Positions 22,791 to 33,820 of a DNA stretch of 64,000 nt are shown here, in pieces. Both the position numbers and the translations under genes were made by a program. The notes under the pieces were generated by a model. The model did no database searches and was not told where the DNA came from. It saw only the letters and a program-made list of their open reading frames with translations. Every line of letters starts with the position of its first letter. Within the stretch, counting starts at the first letter, position 1. The DNA comes from Marsupella aquatica. Taxonomy: Eukaryota > Marchantiophyta. The stretch lies in the NCBI GenBank assembly GCA_973895155.1, contig OZ316896.1, positions 2,976,001 through 3,040,000 of the forward strand, given 5' to 3'.

Positions 22791-25577
22791 TCTTATTGGC
22801 AAGAGGAAAAGAAACATCTATGTCTTGGAAGGCACCACCCTTCTTGCCAAAGTCAATTTGGTCACATCTCAGGAAGAGAAAATCAATTTATGGCATGCTC
22901 GGCTTGGTCACATGAGTGAAAAAAGTTTGGAAATCCTACACAAGCGACATCTCCTACCAGGATTGCAAGCATGCAAGTTAAGTTTTTATGATCATTGCAT
23001 TGTCGGCAAGAAAATAAGAACTCCATTTCCGACTGCCATTCATCATTCTAAAATTATACTTGAGTATATTCATTCCGATGTGTGGGGTCCTGCTCCGGTT
23101 CCTCACATTCAGGCAAACAATACTATGTATCGTTTATCGATGATTACTCAAGGTTTGTTTGGATTTATCTCATTGCCCATAAGTTTGAAGTGCTTTCCAT
23201 CTTCAAACAATGGATAGCTCAAGTTGAGACACAGACTGCAAAGAATGTGAGATATCTACGATCAGATAATGGTGATGAATACACCTCTAGCGAGTTCAAC
23301 ACGTATTGTGCAAATAAGGGAATTACTCACCATCTCACAACTGTGTACACTCCTGAGCAAAATGATGTTGCTGAGCGACTCAATCGCACATTGTTGGAGC
23401 GAGCAAGGAGCATGTTGAGCCACTCTAAATTACCACAAATCTTTTGGGCAGAAGCTGTCAACATAGCTGCTTATCTAGTAAATCTCTCTCCTAGTCGGGC
23501 AATTACCTACAAAACCCCCTTTGAGCTATGGCACAATCGACCTGCTGATTATTCAAAGCTTAAGGTTTTCGGCTGTAAAGCATATGCACATGTTCCTAGC
23601 AACAATAAGACTAAGCTAGATCCTAGAGCCCATAAATGCATTTTTCTTGGTTATCAGCGTGATGTTAAAGGATATCGATTGTGGGATCCACTTGATTGCA
23701 AGTTACTTGTTAGTCGGGATGTATCCTTCAATGAAGCCAAATCATTGAAGGAGGGGAAGATAGGTCAATTCTCTACTACTAACAACGAGCAATCTCCTCC
23801 TCTAGAGGATTTAAGGGGAGAGGATGTGTCAAATGAAGAATATGTTGACACTACTATAAGGCAAAGCGCACTACAATCAGATCAGCCAGAGTCTTCACAA
23901 CTCGTAAACGTCAAACCCGGGAAAGGTATGGAACTTGGCTTCCTTCTGATCAGACATGTGGATTTGGATGAAGAATCTATTGATGCATTGGTGACAGAAG
24001 ATGGAGATCCATCCTCATTTCGAGAGGTCCTAGCTTCTACGGAGAAGCAACAGTGGCAGGTGGTGATGCGCATGAAAATGAAATCACTTCATGATAACAA
24101 GACTTGGAAACTCACAAGTCTACCTAGTGACAAGCAGGCTATTGACAGCAAGTGGGTGTATAGGAAGAAAGATGGACCCACAAAGGATGCTGAGAAGATA
24201 TTTAAGGCTCGGTTGGTAGCCAAGGGTTTTACTCAACAGAAAGGTATAGACTACAATGAGGTTTTTTCACCCGTAACAAAGTATTCAACATTATGTTTGC
24301 TATGTGCTCTTGTAGTTTTATTTGATCTGGTTTTAGATCAAATGGATGTTGTCACGGCATTCTTATATGGATCGTTAGATGAGGTGATTTACATGAGGCA
24401 ACCAAAGGGTTTTGTGCAAAAGGGCAAGGAAATTTTGGTATGCAGGTTGCTAAAATCCTTGTATGGATTAAAGCAGAGCCCAAGGCAGTGAAACAAGCGT
24501 TTTGATGAACTTTTGAAATCGCTTGGATTTGTGCGAAGCATGTACGATCCATGTGTTTACATCAGGCGTGTGAACAACACAGGTTTTAAGCTTGTCATCC
24601 TTGTACTTTATGTGGATGACATGCTCATTGCAGCACAGGATAGGGGCGAAGTTGATAAGCTTAAGGCCCAACTCAGTTCTGAGTTTAAGATGAAGGATTT
24701 GGGCACAGTCAAGAGGATCCTAGGCATGGAGATTGTCAATGATGTTAACAAAGCCAAACTTTGGCTGACGCAGAAAAGATATGCAGAGAAGGTACTCTCA
24801 AAATTCAACATGGCAGATGCTAAGGCTGTGAGTGTTCCTTTGGCTAGGCATTTCAATATTTCTGCAGCATTTTGTCCATCGGATGCGACAGAAAAAAGTT
24901 TGATGTCCAAAGTTCCTTATGAAAGTGCTGTGGGTAGTTTAATGTATCTCATGGTATGCACCCGACCAGACATAGCTTATGCCGTTAGCAAGGTAAGTAG
25001 ATACATGGCAAATCCAGGAAAAGTTCATTGGGAAACAGTGAAATGGATTTTGCACTACATCAGAGGTTCCACTAAGAAGGGTTTATTGTTTGATGCAAGT
25101 TCAAACAATATGAAAGTGCTTCAAGGTTATGTGGATGCAGACTACGCAGGTGATCTGGATAAGAGGAGATCGACAAGTGGATATGTATTTACAGTTGCTG
25201 ATGGATGCATTAGTTGGAAGTCTACTCTCCAAAAGTGTGTTGCAAAGTTTACTATGGATGCCGAGTATGTAGCGGTAGCAGAAGCAGCATTAGAGACCAT
25301 TTGGTTGAAAAAGCTTGTCACGAAGATGGGCTTATCACAAGATTGTGTCTATCTTCATTGTGACAGTCAAAGTGCAATTTACACTGCCAAGAATCAGGTG
25401 ATGGATGGTAGGGTAAAGCACATTGATGTCCGCTATCATTTCATCCGAAAGGCATTATCGGATGATGAGTTTGAGCTTGTCAAGATTGATGGAAAGCTTA
25501 ATCCAGCGGATGCTTTTACCAAAGTATTAGACTCCAATAGTTTTTCAAGGCATTGTAATTATTTACAAATATTGTAA
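22775..25577 (+). pseudogene. copia pol: integrase, reverse transcriptase, RNase H
   Basis: GAG-pre-integrase zinc region (LWHARLGHMSEKSL), integrase core with HSDVWGP, then DNGDEY and NDVAERLNRT. The second copy has DNGGEY and NGVAERLNR, so G-to-D changes have altered residues beside two catalytic positions. A one-base deletion relative to the second copy near 23099-23101 shifts the frame. Reverse transcriptase: KWVYRKKDG, ARLVAKGF, QMDVVTAFLYG, SLYGLKQSPRQ, catalytic LYVDDML. A TGA replaces the Trp codon after SPRQ at 24489-24491. RNase H: GYVDADYAGD, STSGYVF, DAEYVA, HCDSQSA. Ends at TAA 25575-25577. Confidence 0.88.
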
Positions 25578-25760
25578 ATATAGAGTTAACCAAGAAAATG
25601 TCTCTATATGAGTACTCCATCCGATGGCTTATCGGCTACAGCTTAGTTCTAGTTAACCCTTGCATTAGGGGGAGGGTCTTTTGGCCCTACTGTCTTGAAC
25701 TTCCCTCGGAGGAACTTGTAAGGAAAAGACAATGTTATGAACCCTCCCAAGACGTGAGTC

Positions 25761-25771
25761 AAGGGGGAGTT
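25761..25771 (+). promoter_or_regulatory. Polypurine tract of copia copy 1
   Basis: AAGGGGGAGTT lies directly before the 3' LTR. It is the expected plus-strand primer. Confidence 0.8.
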
Positions 25772-26097
25772 TGTAGAGGTTAACTCAGTCTTGGGTTGAA
25801 CTATGGTTAGTATGTTAACTAGGGTTAGAGTGTTAACCCTAGTTGAAGAGATTGGTCCTTATCTCTTCAACTTCTATGTGGTGTGAGAACACACAAGAGA
25901 GTTCTCAAGAGAGAACACAGGGATACAGCAAGAGATGAGAGCTTGAAGAGATGAGAGCTATGGTGATGCATGAGTAGACACATAACCATTAATAAAACTT
26001 GGTTTTCCCGTGGACATAGCCAACCTTGAGGCGAACCACGTAACTATTGAACATGTGTATGTTTGGAGTGTTTTTCCTGATCTGATTTCTCCCCACA
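25772..26097 (+). repeat. 3' LTR of copia copy 1
   Basis: A 326-bp copy of the 5' LTR with about ten substitutions and a 2-bp indel, followed by the CCTAT duplication. Confidence 0.93.
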
Positions 26098-26102
26098 CCT
26101 AT

Positions 26103-29100
26103 AACCTCTACCTCGGGTTATCACTTCTTTTCTTTCAACCCATCGTCCGCGAAGAAGCTAGGGGTTTTTTAATTCAATTGCATGGAAGACTTGAAAAAAT
26201 CTGTTGAAGAAATATGTAGGAGTGTTTTAATCCAAATTTGAGAATTATAAGAACTATATGGGTTTTTAATACCAAATGTAAGAATATTCTATAAAGTTAA
26301 GGGAAAATTTAGGTACAAATCTACTTTATTTCTTAAGTTTTAGGTGGGGTTTTAGGATGTTTATTACTTTGTGCATGATATAGGACCTCCCTTGGAATGA
26401 GGTCCCCGAGGTGTGAACTGAACGTGGATTGGCTTCTGTTTTGCCAGGATCGGCAAGTGAGGAAGATAGTCTTTGCAAACCATGAAGACCAAATTAAGCC
26501 ACCCCCAAGACCTAGTTGATATCAAGAGAAGGAAGCCCTTTTTGAGAGATTTCCTGGGAGATTTCCAGTGCATCCAAGAAGTCTCCCAACTAACTTTTGT
26601 TGAGGAGATATAATTGTCATTTCTGTTTAGTATCTCCACTTAATACCACCCTGAATACCGCAACCGCCTTGCTTCACAACTTGCCACCCCCAGACCAACT
26701 TTGGTCTTCTATTTTTGGCCCCCCATTGATCACAACTCGAACCAAGCCGATTAGGCACATAGTTAACTTGCTTGGCCCATAACTCCTGGCTTGTTTGGAG
26801 TTAGTAGAGGAAGTGCCATAGCCTACTCTGACCGGGCAGGCGAGAAGCTCATGCCTGGACCCTTAGGACTCACTTTCTGTCAGACACCCAAGTAGCCCTG
26901 CCCATGCGGTGCCAATAGCTGATGCGATATGTGCCCGTTACTCATGAATCAAACTTCATTGCACTTAGGCCTAAGAGGAGCTCCCACTTGAACCCTAAAG
27001 ACTCTATTATGGTCTGTCCAGGATTTCAGAACTGTGCACCATAGTTTTAGGCCATGAGTTGGAGTTGGAGTTGGACTTTTTGTCATTTCAACATCACACT
27101 TTTCTCATCTTGACACCTTTTTCTCACCCGGGCTAAAGTTTTACTGCAATTTTACTTTCTTAATTGAGGGACATTCAAAATGTGGGGTCGAAGTTGTTTC
27201 CCTAGTGAATCGTCATTAGAATCCAAAAGTTGATATATAAGATGTATCTGCTTTACTTTTTGGAAGCCGGTTTCAAGGGCGAATGGCAAACTGCTGGTTT
27301 TCGAATTTTTATGTTTGATTGGGTTACATGCGTAAAAGCTCTCTAACCGGCATTTTAAGTCGTCGAGCCAAATTTCACGAGCTGATATTGTGAATCACTC
27401 GTACAATTTCAGTAGTTTCAACGACTCAAACTTACAGCAAATCCCTGACAGTTTACCCATGGTTGGAGTAGAAATCTGAAACAGTCCTTTCAATGTTGTA
27501 CACGAGCAAAAAGCAAAAAATTAAATGACTTTGTGTCCGAAATACAGAGCACCCGAAACAATGAGCACAATCGCACCTCACCCGCCAATGAATGCCTGAT
27601 TTCGCAGACCAGATAGATTAGTGCTGAGAAGAAGTCAAACAAAGCACTTGGAGGGTCAGTTGTCACAGTGATCCCTATGAAAGAAATAGTCTATCACGAT
27701 CACTCTCCTGGACCATGTACTCAACTTCTCAATGAGTTACATTAAATGCCTGAACAGACAAAACTGTAATTCTAACAATGCAACCAGCAGCGTAGAACAA
27801 ATTAAGTAGCTGGCTGGAAAATCAATGAGTGATCAAATTACAACCGAAGCCAAGCAGAGGGACAATTGTACTTCAGACAATTCAGCTGGTTTAATTTTCA
27901 GTTGGGACAGAATAAAGATGGAAATTTAGGTCCTGGCTCATCCTCATCAACGAATGACGACTTGTCCCAGTTGACACGAAGAACTTTTTATGTAGTGACA
28001 TAGATTGGTGTCCCCCACCTGTCGTCTACATGTAAAATCAGAGCTTGTCAATGGGCCTCTCCGATTGCACATTGCTTCATTAATATCGGGGAAAAACCAA
28101 GTGCTGTTTTGTAGATCTTTACAGTAAGTTGCTTTGCAGTGAAATCCTAGGGACAAGTAAGACAAGCTAGACACAATTAGCATTCTTATTGACCTGAGTT
28201 ATCAAAACACACATGAAAACACAATACCGGACCAGTTACGAGCCTTTTTTGAGGTCAGCCAGGAATCGTATATTTTTCTCTCACTCAGATTTAGATTGAG
28301 CCTTTTCGCGTACACTGCTGCTGCTCCCTAAATTATAGTTTGTCCAAGGACACACGAATGAGAAGAATCGGAGCTGAGTACATCTGTCTGAGAACATAAC
28401 AGATGTTCTCGAACACCAATGATTGGTTTTTCTCGTCGAACCGTCTCACTAAAATTCAATGAAGCTTTGGTTGAATGATCCTGAACAAATGCAAAAGTAA
28501 GACTGCCTTCGACTGAAAAGAAGACTCCATTGACGTTCAAAAGCGTACTAGGCTGTTTGAGCATTTTGAACTTCTATGCATAAGTTCTTTTCATATCGGT
28601 TGCATTCTGCCCCTGCAAATCAATGTCATGGCAAAGACCTGTTGGAACGTGGTATTGAAAAAACCATCCACTGATGTCCACTTGCAATATCTTGAGCATC
28701 GCATTTTGATTCCTTCATTTCCCTGACTGTAATGTCGTATTTCGATTATTTTGTTTCCCCATGTAGGGAAGGGCTGATTTGTTTCCCGATGTCGTTCCTG
28801 CTCATCGGCTCTCTGTCATGACCTTAATATGACCCTCGTATCAGATAATAAATTGGTAAGAACAAATCTATACTACACTTCATCTTAGCAAAATGTCGAG
28901 AAAGGTGTGCTGGACCGGGCGGGCTTTGAACTCCCTATGGCCTTTCAGCTTTCTTTGCCTTCCACTGTGAATGCGAGGTCAGTTTTGGTTTGCTGGCTTT
29001 GACACCGGTGTGACCTTCAAATCCCAGAAATGTGGTTTTAAAAAGCAGAAGTACTTGTAGACTTTGGAACCACGATAGCACGAAGCAATCTCTGGGTGTC

Positions 29101-30711
29101 GAGAGTTGGTCAGCGAACCTTCACCTGTCCTTTCAACGTGTAATAGTAGTAATGCTCTTTACAACTAATTTAAAATGCTTGGCTTTTCAGTCTACGATGT
29201 AGACGAAATCAAGAATTCTGAGCAATTGGTGGACTCCTTGCTGTGCTGGCAACAGGCAACAGACGCATTTTGACTTTAGAGTTAGGAGCTGAAACTCCGG
29301 CCAAAGGAAATTATTGACCCAACTGACGCTCAGTTTCCATTGATTTCATAAAATCTCAATTCTCATGACCCAGCCCAACCGTTGAATTTGTTGACAAATG
29401 GTTCGTCCACAGTTTCATGACGATTCCACATTTTTACCCGCATGTTATAGACATCATGCTCGCCATCCCTATATAGTGAAGCCGATCCAATTGCCAGGTT
29501 TAGCTGGTGAAAATGCACAGCATCGTCAGTAGCGAGGAGTCTTAGCTGGAAAGGTTGGCTATACTTTTGTTCCAATGAGTGTCATCTTTGACAGTAGATT
29601 TTCTGGCAAAAGGAAATAGCTGGAAACAGAGACAGAATTACAACATGTCCAGCTCGCTGGTTGAATTCACCAGAAGCCGAATTGGATGCCGAATCTGTAT
29701 CCTGCCGTTTTCAAAAAGCTTTTGAGAATGTTTCCATGATAGTTCCTGTAAATATTCACCTCCAGTTAGATTTCAAGTAGCTTTGTCAACATCTGAAGCA
29801 AGTAAGCACAACAAGGGCTTTTAGTTGCTCCGTTCTGTTTGCACTAATATATGACACAACATGATCGATGTGATCGAATAGCTACTCGGCTTGAGGGAGG
29901 ATGAATGCATGCGGCAAGGCCGAGGGTTTATAAGGAAGGCCTCAATGGAAGTGTAAATAAAACCAAAAGGTGGTCTAATTAGCCGAATACGGGTCAGAAT
30001 GCTCCGTGTCAACTGCATGCTCGCCAGCATGAAGAAGATTCCTGGAAAGGACGGCTCAAATAAAGGTGATAAGGATGCTTCCCAAATGAATTTGAGGCAT
30101 TCAACAGAACATACCATACACAATCGAACGATGATATATCTACCCAGCGGTAAATGTGAGTACCAATGTACATTGCTCCTCTCAAATCTCAATGCGGCAG
30201 TACTGGAACCCACAACCATTCTAGGAATCGAGCGTTTCATATTGCGAACAATCGCAGTTCAACATTATTGGGGAAAATAATCTCGTTACTGCTCTAGATC
30301 ACAGCACCAAGTTGAAACAATCATGTCTTTTGCGGATGACAGAGAAAGAAATGAACGATACCTCTCTTTCAAAATTCTAACCGATCGATCGACTCAACGG
30401 TGACATGCAATCGGGCTTCACGTAGTTGACAAGGGCTGACGACACCAGTACCGCTCTGGGACTTTGCTACTAAGCTAGCATTCCATAGTATTTCGTTTCC
30501 CTCCCGTTATGGCTCAGCCCCCACTACGATAAATAACATAAATGTCTTGAGCATATGCATTACAGACTGAAGCCCTCTATATAATATCATTCAATCATTG
30601 GAGTGCTACTGTGCTGTTCGCTTGTAAGGTCCCAATTCAATACCGAAGTGCTACTGTCTAGCTACAATGCGGGCGGACGTGAAGAGTGGTTCTCACGTAG
30701 ACGTCGCCACT
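26103..30711. other. Intergenic sequence, no gene recognised
   Basis: No frame longer than about 140 residues and no recognisable domain. The sequence is not obviously repetitive and lies 3' of the lipocalin-like gene. Small or spliced genes with weak conservation could be missed. Confidence 0.35.
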
Positions 30712-31152
30712 TCATCTTGCCAGTTCACCCATGACCGGAGAAGGCTTTTCAGGACTCAAGGTCAAATACAAATCACCGCCCTCCGTCCAGAAGCTGAAAA
30801 TTCGCCTCTGCGTGTTCCCGAGCCAGTTCGGAAAGCTGGAAACCTTCATATGGTGCACGAGCACAGTCTCCTTTCCACTCTCGTCCAGATAGTATGGTCC
30901 CGCGTAAGCAAGATAGTTCCTCCCAGCCTGCGCGTACTCTTCGTCGGTTCCATCATATGGGCCATCGGCCTTGAAATGACTCTGGCCGGGAGTTCGAAGT
31001 TGTGCCGACATGTATCCGTCTGACGTGTACACGATCATACCTTGAGCATTCGGTTCCATGGAATAGATTTTATCATCTGGATCGGATCCTCTGTATCTCG
31101 AGATGTCGACGAGCTCCCATGCACCGATGAACTGCGACTTCAGAGTCGACAT
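30712..31152 (-). CDS. Lipocalin-like domain protein (Lipocalin_5 type)
   Basis: A 146-residue intronless protein from ATG at 31152. The frame is open six bases further, but only to a TTG. It matches the small lipocalin-like family (PF13924 type) along its whole length: FIGAWELVDISRY at the start, GMIVYTSDGYMSAQL in the first third, RNYLAYAGPYYLDE in the middle, VHHMKVSSFPNWLGNTQRR in the second half, and GGDLYLTLSP near the end. The usual length is about 140 residues. These are predicted single-domain beta-barrels for small hydrophobic ligands. No signal peptide is present. The family is, as I know it, commonest in bacteria and fungi, where it appears alone or in secondary-metabolite clusters; nothing beside this gene suggests such a cluster. 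Ligand unknown. Confidence 0.8.
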   Translation of the reverse strand: MSTLKSQFIGAWELVDISRYRGSDPDDKIYSMEPNAQGMIVYTSDGYMSAQLRTPGQSHFKADGPYDGTDEEYAQAGRNYLAYAGPYYLDESGKETVLVHHMKVSSFPNWLGNTQRRIFSFWTEGGDLYLTLSPEKPSPVMGELAR

Positions 31153-33293
31153 TGGCAATAATTGAGATTGGGGCTTTTTGTGGAACTCAAGATTGAAGCT
31201 GGTAAATTCCAGAAGCTACATCCAATCCTGCGTACGTGCCCAAATTTTTCAGCTGAAAGAACCATGCGAGAGTGAATTCCCACGGCTTTCGATAGATGAC
31301 TGCTTGACGGATTGAAAGACGAGTGCGTGATCGAAGCCCTTCGGTAGATAGCTGCCGGGACGGTTCCGAAGAAAAACCTCCGGTGGCTTTCACTAGACCG
31401 TAGTTGCCTGAAGGAATCCAGTAAGCTTTCCGTGGCCTTCAATATATAGATGCAGTAGCAGCTTGAGGCATCAGACTCTCATCAGTCTGCGTTTCCACCT
31501 CCTGTCACCAATCTTCGATCCTTGAAAGATTATGGAATTGCGCCGGGATTATATTCATTCATGATGGGTCGAATACTCGAATGCCTACAATCCAGGGTAC
31601 ACAATTCTTGTATAATATGGAGGGGTCTACATTTTTATATGGACTAAAAAGTTAAAAATTAAAATGTGAATAAACTTGAGTTACGCTTTTAAAAATTTTT
31701 AAGGAAAAGGTTTGGTTTTCTTATTTTTTCACATAAAATTTAAAAAAATTTCCTAAACTTATTGTAATTTTTATTAAAATATTTTTAAAATTTTAATAAA
31801 AATCCCAAACGCTGGCTAGTTTGGCTGTAGACCACCGTATTAAAAAAAGCCATATAATTTGGTTTTTATCAAATTTTTCCATATCAAAACAAGTACAATT
31901 TTTTTTAAAGTTACATCTTTGGATTCCCTGAGTTGAGAGGTACAAGAATTTAGTAGGCTAAAATGAAACTTCACATGGTCAATTGGATATAAAATAATTA
32001 TAAGGAATTAAAAACCTGCCTTATAAAAAGGAGAGTTGCATACCCAGGCCTACAATTCTTTTCAAAAAGCCTGGCCGCGCGCAAGAGGTCACTCAGATCA
32101 CTTCTGAGGAGTACTTCAAGTGCACAGGTAATCTGTCATTTTAAAGCTCTCATTGTAAAGTGGAGGTAGTCTCTGATTGTAAAGTGTACAGAGCTCTCAA
32201 TGTAAAGTGGAGGTAGTCTCTGATTGTAAAGTGTACAGGTTACCCTAAGCTGGAAAGTGTACAGCTTACCCTTGGCTGGAAAGTGTACAGGTTACCCTTA
32301 GCTCTCATTCTTAAGTGGAGGTAATCTCTCATTATAACGTGCTCTTGTAAAGTGGAGGTAATCTCTCATTATAATGGAGGTATTCTATGTTGCGAGCAAA
32401 CAAGAGATTTTGATAGAGAGGAGATCTTGATAGCGAGACAATAATTGTTCCAAATTTCAGTTGCTTTTTGGTGCCTTTTACATTTTTTGTGTTGTTTTAA
32501 ACACTCCAGATGGCTAGCGAGCTCGCTAGAAAAAAGGGAGTCCCCAAAAGGCATGATACCAACCAGGTAGTTGATAGCAAGGTAGTTGCATGTAGAAAAA
32601 TAAGGATCATGCAAACAAAAAAAAATTGCTCATGCGAGGAAAAATTTTACTGTTTGCTTGCACGTTGCAATTACCCATTTTATAGTGACAGGTGTGGTTT
32701 AACAAGACGACCTGGGCACTTTGGGGTTTTTTTCACCAAAACAAACTGGAGGGCCATTGCACACACTAAATATAGTGTCCAGGGTTAAAAGCAATTTTTT
32801 AATCCTTTTATTGCCCCGAGGTCTTGTAAAGCCAAGTGCAACTAGTAGTGCCAGGGTAGTTTACTAAAAGGACAGATTGAGTACCCACTCCACCTGAATG
32901 TCACTTAATCTTTTGGCTAAAGTTTTTCTAGATATGAGAAGAGAAGATCTTATGAAGGACTTGTGTATCCCTTTTTAAAGGAAATGACTTAAAATAGAAA
33001 TGAATCAAGAGACAAGAAGAAAAGACCTCCAAGAGAGGTGGTCAAAAATCTAGGACAAACTAGTGCTTCACATAAGCAAAAATTGGGCCCCATTATATTC
33101 CAAGTAGTATTGTTAAGAGGTTTGGTTGAAAGTGCCCCCAACTCTTTGTAAAGTGAACAGCAGAAATTCCAAATTGATGGTTCTGATCAGATCTTGGGGA
33201 CAACAAAGAAGCTGCCAATTTCCCCCCCAACTTCTTGTAATTAAAGCCACTCTGACTTGTGATACCCGCCGTTTATCAGAAATGACTTGAAGT
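31153..33293. other. Intergenic, upstream of lipocalin-like gene
   Basis: It includes the likely leader (to about 31440). An AT-rich stretch lies at 31620-32040. At 32140-32360 short direct repeats combine CTCTCATTGTAAAGTGGAGG, TAGTCTCTGATTGTAAAG and TGTACAGGTTACCCT. A lone arm of the 14833-15050 MITE repeat lies at 32688-32703. No gene is recognised. Confidence 0.4.
31442..31449 (-). promoter_or_regulatory. Possible TATA box of lipocalin-like gene
   Basis: TCTATATATT on the minus strand, about 290 bases before the ATG. Consensus match and position only. Confidence 0.35.
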
Positions 33294-33820
33294 TTGTCAC
33301 TTCTGATGTCTGTTGCCTTGAACGAACCAAATGCTCCTCAGAACAAACGACCCACACGCACCTCTTACTACGGGATGTCATTTGATCAGTCGCCTTGCTT
33401 TCGTGTAAGGTAACGGAAAGGTCCAGAGCTCTTTCCTCCCAAAGCCCAAAAATTCCCTATGATCACGATTCGTCACGCGTGGTATCATGAGATTTCGGGT
33501 GGCTGGATCTCGTTTTCCTTGCATCCAACATGGAGCATGACAGAAGTAGTACATGTTCTCATTTGTCACTTCTGATGTCTGTTGCCTTGAATGAACCAAA
33601 TGCTCCTCAGAACAAAAGACCCAGACGCACCTCTTACTACGGGATGTCATTCGATCAGTCGCCTTGCTTTCGTGTAAGGTGAAGGAAAGGTCCAGAGCTC
33701 TTTCCTCCCGAAGCCCAAAAATTCCCTATGATCACGAGACTTCGCGCGTGGTATCATGAGATTTCAGGTGGCTGGATGTCGTCTGCCAACACGCAGCATA
33801 ATAGAAGTACTGTACTACTG
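33294..33820. repeat. Tandem duplication, about 268-bp unit
   Basis: Two adjacent copies (33294-33561 and 33562 to about 33820) start TTTGTCACTTCTGATGTCTG. Both contain CTCTTACTACGGGATGTCAT, GGTCCAGAGCTCTTTCCTCC and GTGGTATCATGAGATTTC. They differ at scattered bases. No supported coding content. Confidence 0.8.

Larger units (their letters stand above)
21174..26097 (+). mobile_element. Ty1/copia LTR retrotransposon, copy 1
   Basis: A complete element with two LTRs (21174-21501, 25772-26097), flanked by the 5-bp target duplication CCTAT (21169-21173 and 26098-26102). The primer-binding site is complementary to initiator tRNA-Met, and a purine tract precedes the 3' LTR. The order integrase - reverse transcriptase - RNase H defines copia. 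The two LTRs differ by roughly ten substitutions and a 2-bp indel by eye, so the insertion is not recent. Internally it is defective: the gag-to-integrase junction lacks zinc knuckle and protease, and there are two nonsense codons and one frameshift. It can be mobilised only in trans, if at all. Confidence 0.93.

Noticed and set aside
23082-24073. Minus-strand frames inside copia
   Set aside because: Shadows of the pol gene.
29821-30280. Overlapping frames of 139 (minus) and 93 (plus) residues
   Set aside because: They overlap on opposite strands, lack any recognisable domain, and neither has supporting context.
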